Position numbers and translations under genes: made by a program
The notes under the pieces: generated by a model
What the model saw: only the letters and a program-made list of their open reading frames with translations
Databases searched by the model: none
What the model was told of the DNA's origin: nothing
Assembly: GCA_948146395.1 (NCBI GenBank)
Contig: OX411544.1
Span: 56,199,360-56,263,359, forward strand
Reading direction: 5' to 3'
Source of the DNA: Fragum whitleyi
Lineage: Eukaryota; Mollusca; Bivalvia; Cardiida; Cardiidae
Length of the DNA: 64,000 nucleotides
In this document: piece after piece, positions 42,085 through 53,754 of the stretch
How positions within the stretch are numbered: the stretch's first letter is position 1
Layout: each line of letters begins with the position of its first letter

Positions 42085-42485
42085 GATGAATGCTTTTGGA
42101 ATGATTTTGGAATAGAATTGAATGAATCTATGGAGCGAGTTTTGAGTATATTGAAGGTGAGCTAATCCAATATCGCAAATTTTGTTCATCTTGAACCAAA
42201 TTAGCGAAATGTATTACCTCCCTTCAATAAGATAGACGTGCTTTTCTATTTTTGTGTCTTCGTGGACCATAATCGGACACTTTAAATTCCACACCAGCCA
42301 ATAAAATCGTAGAATGATTTGATCGATTTGAATAAAATGTTGATCGTCTTGAACGATTTTGAAATGTTTTCAAATGAAGCGTATTTGAGCGTTTTGTTGA
42401 AGTGTTTGGAATGAATGGATAAAACGCAAAGTGATTTGGAATAATTTTAATCGGAATGACAGTCAATTTCACGATGTTTTTAATT
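42085..42485 (-). repeat. Foldback family D, reference copy
   Basis: About 400 bp in which the ends (GATGAATGCTTTTGGAATGA and ATCGGAATGACAGTCAATTT then CACGATG) and the central hairpin (CGCAAATTTTGTTCATCTTG / AACCAAATTAGCG then CCTCCCTT) are all present. The middle phrase TTGTGTCTTCGTGGAC is shared with 26625-26990. Non-coding. Confidence 0.65.
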
Positions 42486-42644
42486 GTAAGCGTTGCGGTT
42501 AACCCATCGGGACATAAAAACTATCATTGGCAAAAATCGACTTTTTATCATGATCTATCTACGAAAAATTGGTTCCGGCTCTTTAATCAAGATTTAAATT
42601 TCCTCAAAGGATTTAACTTCCCAAAAGGAAGTGGTTGAATCCTA

Positions 42645-43440
42645 TTTCTTTATCTCCTAGTGCCTTTCGGTGGTTTATCGAGAAATAACGGTAGATTATC
42701 ACTTGATAATCTTACCGCAAAAGCAGTGAAATTATCAAAAACTTATACCCTGCTGTTGTGCATTTCATCCTATCTGACGTCATCTATGCGGGTTGAAATA
42801 AGGGACGTCACAAATGAACGCTGCATAGCAATCACGTGCAAAATGACGCGCTTTACGAAAATATGACCTAGAAAATTCACATTTTGTCTCGTTTTTGCAA
42901 TAAAGAAAAAGAATAATCGTTAGTATTTCAAGTATGATCGATTAATATTTCATTTCGTGAACAACAAAAACTATATTTCACTCGTGGCTCCACCACTCGT
43001 GAAAATATAGCTTTTCTTTATCACTCAATGAATGTAAATCGATTTTACACTGAAACAAACGATTATCCTCTATTTCTTTAATAATTTTTCCGTTGGATCA
43101 TCGAGAAATAAACATACATGTAGATTATCATTGGATAAACTCGCCGCCTTACCAGTGAGATTATCAAACACTTATACACCGATTTCGTTCATTTTACCCT
43201 ATCTGACGTTATCTCATCGGAGCCCAATAAGTGACGTCATCATGAGCGTCGCATATCAATCACCTTCAAAATGACGCGCTTTGAGAAAAGGCGTCCTAAT
43301 ATTTCACATTTGGTCTCATTTTTGGTTAAAGAAATGAAAAAAAAATCCTTTGTTTTCCGAGTAAGATCAATCTATATTTCATTTCGTGAACAACGAAAGC
43401 TATAATTTCACTCATGGCTCTACCACTCGTGAAATACAAG
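42645..43440 (+). repeat. Tandem duplication of ~375 bp with CRE-like sites
   Basis: 42645-43015 and 43073-43440 align throughout. Shared blocks include TATCGAGAAATAA, GTAGATTATCA.T.GATAA, CCTATCTGACGT, AAAATGACGCGCTTT, TATTTCATTTCGTGAACAAC and CACTCGTGAAA. TGACGTCA or near copies occur twice in each unit, which equals the CREB/ATF site. Fragments recur near 45290-45355 and 48600-48660. Regulatory activity is not shown. Confidence 0.7.
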
Positions 43441-43930
43441 GGTTGATAAATAAATACGTGGACACCCCTTATAAATATGCCTAGAGTATGTATACAGTGA
43501 ATGTGTATATTTTTTCATATCTTAACGACTAATGTTCATTATTGCATAAAATGTACGTTTTCGGGTCGTTAAAGTCATTAGTTGACGGACAAAACCCCGG
43601 CGTTAACGGGAGAAAACGTGGATTAATCAGTAAAATCACGTGCCGTTAAGGCCCGGCTTTTTTTTTTTTATTTACTTAAATATCCGCCATTTTAGCTTAT
43701 ATAATTTAATCAATTTTAATGATTCCTATATTTTTCTGCAATATTACTTTGTCCTAAAAGAATGTTTAATGCATTCTATTCAAAATACTACAATAAAAAG
43801 ATCTAGAAGACCGTACGCATTGATAAGTAAAATGCGTGATAATTATTCATGACCAACATTATCATAGGGCATACCTAAAGACGTTGCTCTAATTCCCGCG
43901 TTAAATAGAGAGACGTCATAAATCTATTAA

Positions 43931-44813
<883 letters not shown>

Positions 44814-45368
44814 ACGTCGGTATAAACAAAATGGACGGTGTAATGCATGATATAATTGTTCCGGCATATTCGTTAAGTTTGAAACAAGTATTTTCTCTGG
44901 AAGATTCTTAACGACCTATAGCTGATCAAAACAGGAAATTCATTCTCTTGTTCCAAGCTTTCTCATTAACGAAGAGGTTGCAAAACCTTTTGATCTAAGT
45001 AAAACCATTTCGCAAAATGAAATTTTGACGTTAAATTGCGTTGACCGCTTATTCCGGTGGATTCTAAAGTCAAACAGGAAAAGCATATTCACACGTTTAC
45101 CTGATATATGAGAATATGAAAAGTTTTATACTATCTTGTGATATTCATCAGAAACACCTCATACTACAGCAAACTCATTTTTCATTGCGACAAGATACCA
45201 CAAAATGAATCACATCTTGAAATGTATCTTATCGAAGACGGAACGACTAAACTTTTTGCGCTCAGTATATATTGATATACATCTTTTGTTTTTCACTCAA
45301 TGAAATACAAATCGATCTTATTTAGAAACAAACGATAATCCCCCATCTCTTTCTCGCTCTCCCTAAAC

Positions 45369-45502
45369 TGCACTGCGTTCAGTATCATCGAACGGTGCAA
45401 ACAGTTTTCAAATTATACCCCGCTTTGCACGCAAGCGCACATGCAGAGCGGGGTATAATTGGAAAACTGTTTTCACCGTTCGGTGAACCTTAACGCAGGG
45501 TT
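45369..45502. repeat. Palindromic family B
   Basis: CTGCGTTCAGTATCATCGAA, CGGTGCAAACAGTTTTCAAA, TTATACCCCGCTTTGCACGC and the inverses form a well-kept 134-bp palindrome. Confidence 0.75.
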
Positions 45503-46032
45503 GGCTGCCGTTTTTACAGCCTGTTCAGTCCCTCTCAATGTTTACCCAAAATATAAACAGACAGTGTATGCTAAGATTAAGCGTCTATGGAGAGTGATCT
45601 TGGTTTATAATGCCTGTTAAAGTTTTGCATGCTGCTGGAATACTATAAACAGCATGAAAAAGGTTAAAGAATAATAAATCTAGTCGAACAACATATTCAA
45701 CAATTTCTTTAATTCTTTTAAAGTACACCAGATTCTTTAGAAAAGAGTGAAAAAAACAATAACAAATAAGGTGATGCTAAACAAATTTAATAAAAAATTA
45801 ACAAAACAAGAACACCGAGTGTTAGTGTCAATATTCGGCTTTCATGTGCTGGATAGAGACCGAACAATCTGAGTCGAATAAACAGGACCTACTAAATTAC
45901 ACATATAGTTCCTTGACTTTCACATATACATGTACTTTCATGTGTGTGTATGTATTTCTGTTTATTTATCGGGCGACTGTGCCATAAGCTAAGACAGACC
46001 CCTAACTACAAGAATCTAAATCGAATACGTAC

Positions 46033-47290
46033 AGTTGATAACATCGTGAAATTAGCATTCATCTCGATCAAAACCATTCTTAACTACGTAAGACCGGTGG
46101 TGACTTCTTTTATTCACTACACACTTCACGCTTCAAACTTCAAACATATGAAATTAAAATGTGAAGTGTGAAGTGTGAACTATGAAATGTGAAGTGTGAA
46201 GTTTGAAATGTGAACTATGAAATGTGAAGTGTGAAGTGTGAAGTATGAAGTGTGAAGTGTGAACTGTGAATTGTGGACTTTGAAGTATGAAGTGTGCAGT
46301 TTGAAGTGTGAAGTGCGAACTTTGAAGTGTGAAGAGTGAACTATGAAGTTTGAAGCGTGAAGTGTGAACTTTGAAATGTGAAGTGTGAAGTATGAAGTGT
46401 GAACTTTGAAGTGCGAAGTGTGAACAGTGAAGTGAGAAGTTTAAAGTGTGAACTTTGAAGAATTAAGTATGAAGTCTGAACTTTGAAGTGTGAAGTTTGA
46501 AGTGTGAACTTTGAAATGTGAACTGTAAACTGTGAAATTTATATATATGGCAACTTTGAAAAATTTCATTTTCACAGTTCACACTTCACACTTCACATTT
46601 CACACTTCAAACTTCACACTTCAAAGTTCACTCTTCACACTTCACACTTCGCACTTCAAAGTTCACACTTCATACTTCACACTTCAAAGTTCACACTTCA
46701 CGCTTCACACTTCAAAGTTCACACTTTATCTTTCAAACTTCATACTTCACAGTTCACACTTCACAGTTCACACTTCAAAGATATTATTTTTGAAGTGTGA
46801 AGTATGAAGTTTGAATTTAAGAAATGTCACCTCCAGTTCACGCTTCAGAGTTCACATTTCAAAGAAAATATGTTTGAAGTGTGAAGCGTGAAGTGTGAAT
46901 AAAAGAAGTCACCGACGGACTTTCGTACTTAACCACTCAATCGGAGCTCCATTCATTCATTTAAAAACGCTCAAACCCTCTGAAAATAAAAGAATCAACA
47001 ATGTCATTCAAACTAAATTTGGAAAGAGAAAAATCGCGATTTCACTGACATAATTCAAATTGTAAGCGTCTAATAGGTTCTTGAAGAAATAGGAATCTAT
47101 CTATTGCACTTGTATACATATTTTAATAAAGGAAGGTAATAAGTATCGCTAATTTTGTTCATCCTGAACAAAATTTGCGATTCAGGATAACCTCCCATTA
47201 AATTCACTAAAAACTCGCTCCACACACTAAATCAATTTTATTCCTAAACATTCCAAAATCATTCACTTTGTCAATTTCACAATGTTGTTA
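46033..47290 (+). repeat. Foldback family D interrupted by the heptamer element
   Basis: The D arm 46033-46080 (CATCGTGAAATTAGCATTCA, CTCGATCAAAACCATTC) resumes at 46930 (CACTCAATCGGAGCTCCATT). It continues through the central hairpin at 47130-47200 (GGAAGGTAATAAGTATCGCT...) to the other end (CACTTTGTCAATTTCACAAT). The heptamer element lies between. Confidence 0.6.
46077..46930. mobile_element. Heptamer-satellite element, long copy
   Basis: The ends GGTGGTGACTTCTTTTATTC and GAATAAAAGAAGTCACCGAC are inverted repeats. Between them a 7-bp repeat fills both strands: GAAGTGT/GAACTTT from 46155 to 46530, then the complementary CACTTCA/AAGTTCA from 46575 to 46790. The whole could fold into one long imperfect hairpin. 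The right 90 bp equal those of the copy at 36340-36740. Confidence 0.75.
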
Positions 47291-47553
47291 GCTGTAAATC
47301 TTGATCAAATTGGCAGTTTTCGTGTTTTCTTAGTTACGCGTATAACTGGCAAATTAGAATTTCAGAAACAAACAAACAAAAAAAAAACACTATTATGTTA
47401 ATAAATTCGAGCCTGAAGTATCGATTAATCAACCAATTTTACATATGTACAAATTATAGTTCAGTGACATTTCTTTGAGTCGGAAAATGAAAACAACGCA
47501 TGCGACACGTATAAAAATAAGTATGAAATCAAAACAAGCAATAAATGATAATA

Positions 47554-48520
47554 ATCTTAAGGTTCATGTAAAGTGTTTAAGACCCAATATTTATGCCACT
47601 TCATTAGCCGAGAAAAAGCAGTATGTCCAGGTATATTATATGTCAAAATGAAGTGCGTGAGCACAAGCTGTTAGGCAACATAAGACCGCCATAGCTACAG
47701 CGGTATAGCCAAAACATTGTGGAAAAGGGTCATTTTGTACAGAACAAGTAAGTGCATGACGGTTGCATAAAATTACCCCGTATTTTAACAAAGTACAATC
47801 TGAAGTACCATCCAGGTAGTGCTACAACCTTAGATATAAAACTCAGTCTCAAAAGGCTCTATTGAAACAATCAATTTCCATCTATTTTGTCAACATACAT
47901 GTCAAACCGGTTTGGTCTGTTTTCAAAATAGATGTAAGGTATGGTGCAACATCACACCATTAAATTGTGAAATATTTTCTGCGATTTATTTCAAATCATA
48001 GTTTTATTTAATTCAATGATCTACAATATTACTATATATTTATCATTCTGTGAAATAGAAATTGATATATTGCTAAACAACCTTACAGGTATATAAACAA
48101 CTAATGTCTATTTATGTTGTGATAACACACCATACCCTAAAAAGATCTACACGTTTACAAAATTAGAATGACATATATGACATATGTGTTTATAAAATAA
48201 GTCATAATAAATTGCTACATTTGGGGCTGAGTTTTATACCAATGGTTGTAGCACTACCTGGATGGTACTTTAGGCTAGACTTTGTTAAAATATGAGCCAA
48301 TTTTATCCAACAGTCATGCAGTTGCTTGTTCTGTACAAAACGACCCTTTTCCACAATTTTTGGCTATACCGCTATAGTTATAACAGTCTTATGTTTTTCA
48401 ACTGCTTGTGCTCATAAATAGCTTCATTTTGATGTATAATATTCCTGGACATACTGCTTTTTCTTGGTAAATGAATGCCCTTAAAATTGGGTCTCAAACA
48501 CTTTACATTAACCTTAAGGC
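47554..48520. mobile_element. 0.97-kb foldback element with ~300-bp inverted arms
   Basis: The left arm 47554-47855 is matched inverted by 48222-48520. Shared pieces include CTTAAGGTT.ATGTAAAGTG, AAAAAGCAGTATGTCCAGG, TATACCGCTATAG, CCACAATTTTTGGC and TAGCACTACCTGGATGGTAC. The centre also has weak self-complementarity (ACCATACC / GGTATGGT). No open frame. The arms have diverged, so the insertion is not recent. Confidence 0.75.
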
Positions 48521-48661
48521 ACATTTTGTCACATGATTCTTTAGTAATACTTTAAGTAATGTACAAGATCCAATAAAAAATAGGAATTATTTAATAAAAT
48601 TTAGTGTTAGATCGACACTTTCATCAATTGTTTACAACAAAAGCTATATTTTCACGAGTGG

Positions 48662-48782
48662 AGATGGCACGACGGTGCAAACATTTTTCCAATTATACCC
48701 CGCTTTGCACGTGTACTTGCGTGCACAGCGTGGTATAATTGGCAAACTGTTTGCACCGTTTTATGATCCTGAACGCAGGGTT
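48662..48782. repeat. Palindromic family B
   Basis: ACGGTGCAAACATTTTTCCA, ATTATACCCCGCTTTGCACG, then the inverse up to TTATGATCCTGAACGCAGGG. The left outer ~20 bp is replaced. Confidence 0.75.
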
Positions 48783-49109
48783 GATTTTATTTCAGACAAC
48801 TTGATCCTTCACTTGCCTAGCATAGACAAATATTAAGCTCACTAGAGATCGCATTAAAACATTTCTATTCTAAAACCGGTTAACCTGCTCCATTTACATA
48901 AGAAAAATATTAAAGGCGAAAATTCAACAGTCATATCGGCAAAGAATCTACATTTGTTTAAAGGGATCTAACACCTGTCCGGAAATCAATTAATCACGAA
49001 GTCCATATCCGCAGATAATCGAAAATTCCGTTTTGGTGTGTTTATTTAAAAATATTTCAGTAAGATAAATCCCACAACCATTCAATTTTAAATCGCATAT
49101 CGTCGTTGT

Positions 49110-49418
49110 TGGACTAAACTGTCGCATCTACAGCTTGGTTAAAGCTGTAGATGCGGTATTTTGGTCGCCATTAAACGATATATTTCAATGATCATTCGGA
49201 ACATCACTCGGCTATTTCCGTGAACTACAACAGACCTCGGATGTATGTAAGGCGGATGGGTATGTAACAAAATTGTGCATTTTGTTAGGCGGAAACAGTG
49301 TAAGAAAAAAATAGCACTGTAGATTTATATCTTTTACAGTAAATAACGGCTGATAAATCTTATTTTTTGAGAATGACGAATCATTCTCAAAAATTAAGAT
49401 TTTCTCAGCCGTTATTTA
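49110..49418. repeat. Two hairpins downstream of PAQR clade B copy 2
   Basis: 49118-49165: TGTCGCATCTACAGCTT / AAGCTGTAGATGCGG (a related stem, with ATGCGGTATTTTGGT-like text, lies at 51228-51275). 49334-49418: AAATAACGGCTGATAAATCT then TATTTTTTGAGAATGA against TCATTCTCAAAAATTAAGAT then TTTCTCAGCCGTTATTT. Both are short foldback elements. Confidence 0.6.
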
Positions 49419-49641
49419 AGAATCTAAAGATATTTATATTAGGATACGATGGCTTCACGTCAGTAACTTAAACGAGTAGCGTTGGCGACGTCGAATGTTT
49501 TCACTCACAGTTTCGAGGGCTAACGCCATTTTAACTGACGTCATCGAGTTTTTCCAAGGTTTTCCCGTAATTTTTAAAAATAGTCCGTCTTTGTACATCC
49601 GAGGTTGATCGTGAGATTGGCCGAGTGGTGTTCCGAATGTT

Positions 49642-50682
49642 TCAGTGATGTGAAGATTCTTCGATGACTCTCTTTAATGCCTGTGGAACGTAACGAACTA
49701 AAAACTTTAAAACAGCCGCTGTACAGATAATCAAACCTATTAAAGTTCCAAGAAACACGACCAAATCAGGGTCATTTTGGGATGATATGCCGAGTTTGTA
49801 GTCGCCATAGATGGAATCCATAGTGATGAAATAATTCACAATGATGAGCACGTGGAATACTTGATGTCCGTGACCGAAAATGTCAAACTTCCCTGGCCAC
49901 GTGCACTCCGGCTGATGTGCCGCGAATGCTACGGCTTGCAATATAAACACAACTGGTATGATCGTCAGATGATTAAGGGAAGACAGTGAACATTCATCGT
50001 CATGGTAACAGGTTTGATATCGAGGCACAACCGGAAGGAAGTTGGTAACTGCTTGGACGATCAACCCTCCAAGCATCATGTATTTCCGTTTCATATTGTG
50101 CGGGTCATGTCCGTACAGAATCTTAGCCACACACATAATGACGAAGTTGGTAAAAGACAAGATTGTCAAAACTGTGAGATACGTTTCTTTGTATGTGTGA
50201 TACGTTACATAGTCTGTAAGTCCGTAAAAGAAGGCGATTCCATACCCAAACACACTGAGAGCAGCGCCAATATAGTCAATCATGAATCCCACGAAATGTG
50301 TGTACGGCGATCTCGCATGTAGTAAATGTACAGAAGCACTGATAAACATGCTAATTATGCCAGAAAGTCCAAAAGGAATAAGTGTAGCCATAATAGCATC
50401 CTGCCCTATGCTGAATTCCTGACAATAGCTGTAGAATCGATTCAAAATCAGGATAATTCCAATCAAGTGTGACCACACGTTAACTGTCTCGTTATGAAGC
50501 TGGAACAGACTGAAGAAGTAGTATTTCCATGGTTTGTGTGGTACGCGATATCCACCCAGAATGGCTGGCTCGTGTAGGACAACGGACACATCTTTGGCAG
50601 GCAGGGTTGGCTGTAGGGCGGTCTGCCATGGGATGAAAGATAACGTATCTGCTATGAGCGACTTAAGTTCATTTAGAGCCAT
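49642..50682 (-). CDS. PAQR receptor, clade B, copy 2
   Basis: A 346-residue PAQR-family membrane protein, closely related to clade B copy 1 (38996-40033) from end to end without indels up to the tail. HEPAILGGYRVPHKPWKYYF lies at 37-56 and HNETVNVWSHLIG at 63-75 (Ser for the usual Thr). The zinc set is His119 (SVHLLHARS), Asp136 (IDYIGA), His273 and His277 (HGHQVFH). The cysteine pair is C225/C231. The cytosolic-type loop YGHDPHNMKRKYMML at 190-204 is basic, as in copy 1. The final helix is near 306-327 and the tail ends SSHH. A 5' UTR acceptor (TTTATATTGTAG) lies seven bases before the ATG. No polyadenylation signal was obvious within 300 bp of the stop. Length and motifs are normal, so it should be functional. 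Ligand unknown. Confidence 0.95.
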   Translation of the reverse strand: MALNELKSLIADTLSFIPWQTALQPTLPAKDVSVVLHEPAILGGYRVPHKPWKYYFFSLFQLHNETVNVWSHLIGIILILNRFYSYCQEFSIGQDAIMATLIPFGLSGIISMFISASVHLLHARSPYTHFVGFMIDYIGAALSVFGYGIAFFYGLTDYVTYHTYKETYLTVLTILSFTNFVIMCVAKILYGHDPHNMKRKYMMLGGLIVQAVTNFLPVVPRYQTCYHDDECSLSSLNHLTIIPVVFILQAVAFAAHQPECTWPGKFDIFGHGHQVFHVLIIVNYFITMDSIYGDYKLGISSQNDPDLVVFLGTLIGLIICTAAVLKFLVRYVPQALKRVIEESSHH

Positions 50683-50704
50683 CTTTTACCTACAATATAA
50701 AAGT
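50683..50704 (-). other. Splice acceptor and leader of PAQR clade B copy 2
   Basis: TTTATATTGTAG ends at 50690 on the minus strand, leaving a 7-nt leader (GTAAAAG) before the ATG. Confidence 0.5.
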
Positions 50705-50819
50705 TAATTATGTGATATCCTGTAAAAATGTGCGAAAGTCCGATTCTACAAAATTTGTCCACCTAGTGCTAGAATCGCGCGTTGTTATATCAATTCAGCT
50801 TTTGAAATTTCATTTAAAA

Positions 50820-50945
50820 CATGTCCTGTGTTAAGGATACCAAACGTTAATGTATTGTACATCGCTTTGCACGTTAGAAAACGTGCAAAGCATGGTACAA
50901 TTTTAAAACTTTCGCCAACGTTTACATCTTGACGTAAGCATGGTT
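50820..50945. repeat. Palindromic family B
   Basis: TCCTGTGTTAAGGATACCAA ... CATCGCTTTGCACGTTAGAA, AACGTGCAAAGCATGGTACA ... ACATCTTGACGTAAGCATGG. Diverged, but both arms are present. It lies just upstream of PAQR clade B copy 2. Confidence 0.65.
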
Positions 50946-51444
50946 TGGCATTATAGATAAAAACACATAACCCATTGAAATAAAAAAAGCACAAGAAAAA
51001 AACACTTTATTCAAAGGCAATGAAAGAAATAAAGCTCTCAACTACCAAGTATCTCAATATACGTAGTAATGTGGAAAAAACCGAAGCCAGAGTATTGAAA
51101 CGATTTTAGACCTACATGCAATAAGAAATATAGATTTTTTGGAAAAATAACTGTCAAGCATTCTAATAATAATTAGCTATTTCCATTAATGAGATACGAA
51201 CAAAGTTGCAGGACACGCAAAAGTTTGTATCTTCTTCTTGATGAAAGCTGAAGATACGGTATTTTGGTAGTCAGCCAATAATGTGTCAAATACAATGCCA
51301 CAATTCAGGTAAATATTTGAAAAAAAAAGTGTTTGAGTATAATCAGGCTTTATATAACATTAAAAAATACAAGGTAAGGTAGAAATACCATTCAACTCCC
51401 ATATATAAACTGACAAAGCGAAAAGTCTAACAGTTCTGCTTTAT

Positions 51445-51775
51445 ATACGCTGCCGAATATTTTTGTAAATTTGTGTCATCTTCTCTGTCTGTCCGTCCGT
51501 CTGTAGGTACCTACATCTGACCTTGAGCATATCGCCAGGAATTGATGATATTCTATAGGGTAATTATAAGTCGGTGTACTTTTTGACTTTGGCACTCTTG
51601 TTAGTTTTTTACCACAATGACTTATTTCACATGACGGGAAGTAAGATCGGAAGTCTGCGCAGTCAGTAGGAATTGCATTTAAAGATATATAAATATATAT
51701 ATTGACGTACTTACTGAAAGACAGTCGAACGGACAGACGGAGAGAATGATACGAATATTCGACAAACTTCGACGC
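51445..51775. repeat. Inverted-repeat element with GACAGACGGA arms
   Basis: GCCGAATATTTTTGTAAATT ... CTGTCTGTCCGTCCGTCTGT at the left faces GAACGGACAGACGGAGAGAA ... GAATATTCGACAAACTTCGA at the right. About 330 bp overall, non-coding. Confidence 0.5.
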
Positions 51776-52344
51776 CCTGTGTCTACATTTATTGCTCGGA
51801 GTATAGTTTTAGAACCTTGAATAGTCATTCTACCCGAACATATATTCGATGTTGAAATATTATCTTTGATTGACCTCTATTATATCAAATTTCTTCTTCG
51901 TGGATTTGTTTTCAATGAGTTAGCAAGTATATACAGCCTCTTTTCACACGACAGGGGTGGAAAATGAAAAAAAATATCACCTGCTTTCTTGACGCTTATA
52001 AATCGACGTTAACTAAGTGTATGGCTTGTGACACTTATATTCCAAGTAACGAAATATTTTCATAAAGTTGTTAACTTACTACTTGTTAACATTTATCGTA
52101 CATGTCGTTTTGACTTATCACCTAAGCATTTTGTAACCTAAGAAAATTACCGAGCCTGTCCCTTAAGTTTGAAAATGTTAAAACGCTTTTAGTTTATTAA
52201 GTTTTGAAGGGTTTGTTGTAAAAGTATTATACTATGCCTACCCAAAAAAGCACCCATTTGGCTTATTTTAGATAATAGGTGTTACTGTAAAGATCGCCAA
52301 ACTGTGATTAGCAGCTCTGCAGTGGAAGCATTTCAATATCATGT

Positions 52345-52585
52345 GAGCCTGTGCGTGACATTTCGAACGATTTGAAATGTTGGCGAGGTGCAAACGTTGA
52401 GCAGCAAAGACAGTCGCATACTGTAAATATAATGTTACCTGATTGTCTACAGATACTTTGAGACTTTATCTATCAACCTAGCGCGTAGTGAAGACTCTGG
52501 TCAGCATGTGCGGATGCACAGGCTGGTCAGAGTCTTTGCTCTTGCGCGCATAGTGTTGTTGGAAATCTCACGCACAGGCTCATGT
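52345..52585. mobile_element. Family-H MITE, copy 2
   Basis: ATGTGAGCCTGTGCGTGACA and GTGCGTGAGATTTCC-type ends are inverted (right end CTCACGCACAGGCTCATGTG). The central GACTCTGGTCAGCATGTGCG / TGCACAGGCTGGTCAGAGTC hairpin matches the copy at 7632-7882. Confidence 0.7.
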
Positions 52586-52621
52586 GACAAAGAAAGCTAC
52601 TGGTAGAGTACTGTTTTAATG

Positions 52622-52890
52622 TGTGACCAATGACAGAAAAAGGGACCATCTGGGACGTGCGAAAGGTATCGACCCTGGTCCGACTGCACGGGTTTTTTAG
52701 GCTGACCTGGGATAAACTTTCCACTTTTATTCTGTTTTCTGAATCTAGAATGCTTATTTTTACCTTCCTATATAATTATTTTCGAAAAACATGGTCCGGT
52801 TGACCTCTGCTGAAATCAATCTCATTTTCTAATATTTATTTAATGGGATTTCCAAGATGGACCCCTTTCGCGAGATGGATCACATATATG
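52622..52890. mobile_element. Family-A MITE, full-length copy
   Basis: TGTGACCAATGACAGAAAAA then GGGACCATCTGGGA at the left, and AAGATGGACCCCTTTCGCGA then GATGGATCACA at the right. Inner phrases TTTTCTGAATCTAGAATGCT and TGACCTCTGCTGAAATCAAT match the other copies in the opposite orientation. Confidence 0.7.
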
Positions 52891-53126
52891 CCCATGTATA
52901 AATAGTAAATCAAGTTTATGTTAAATGAAAAATTGAATTGCTTTTTCTTTGCGTATCAATCTGAACCCCGAAGTTAAAGATTTACTGGAGTCTTTTTTCT
53001 TTACCCTTTTTAAAATCTTACGTCTGAAAGTCGCAAAAGAAGTGACTAAGCTTATCCGTAATCGGTCATATTTCGAGATGTTCTTCTCATATTCACTATT
53101 TGTATATAACTTCTCAATGTGCATTA

Positions 53127-53299
53127 CACCAATGGGTAGATAATCGTAAACCTATGTGAAATAGCAGTCGGAGGCTGGGAAAGGATGTAATGGTAGTACT
53201 GGCGTGAGAAATACCAGGAATCCATTGTTAGGTGCTCCGGCCGCCGCGATATAACTGAAATAATGTTGAAAGCGGCGTAAAACCCCATTCAATCAATCA
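53127..53299 (+). repeat. SINE-2 with a perfect 15-bp target-site duplication
   Basis: The head-truncated SINE runs from CACCAATGGGTAGATAATCG to the tail CATTCAATCAATCAA. TCTCAATGTGCATTA occurs at 53112-53126 and again at 53300-53314. Perfect duplications suggest this is among the youngest insertions in the window. Confidence 0.8.
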
Positions 53300-53469
53300 A
53301 TCTCAATGTGCATTAAAATGGGGACGGTGACTTCATCGATCAAAAGAATGCATTGTTACATTGCCGAGAGCACTCTTATAGTCAAGGGCACGTGCTTAAG
53401 GCAGCTGAAATTCTGCCAAGAAGTGAAATTGGTAGCATTAGACGGTGGCCTTAAATATGTAGGATGGCA

Positions 53470-53725
53470 ACCAGCCCTGAGTTCAAGATGTAAAAACGTT
53501 TTGCGAACGTGTTGATATGATACCCCGCTTTGCACGTGCACATACGTGCAAAGCGAGGTATCATTTCGAAAATGTTTCTCCAACGTTTTCATCCTGAAGG
53601 CAGGGGTGACATGCGCTCAGAAGCAAAAATCTTTGCAATAGTGAAAAAAAATCTGTACCCCACCTTGCATGTTTTTGCACGTGCAAGGCGGCGTATAGTC
53701 CACAAACGTTTAGCTGACGCAGAGC
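53470..53725. repeat. Palindromic family B, one full and one partial copy
   Basis: 53470-53605 is complete (GCCCTGAGTTCAAGATGTAA ... CCCCGCTTTGCACGTGCACA ... CATCCTGAAGGCAGGG) and of the same sub-type as 25914. 53655-53725 keeps only the centre (ACCTTGCATGTTTTTGCACG, TGCAAGGCGGCGTATAG) and a shortened right edge. Confidence 0.7.
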
Positions 53726-53754
53726 TGGATGAGGGTTCCATAGTCGTTACCTAG

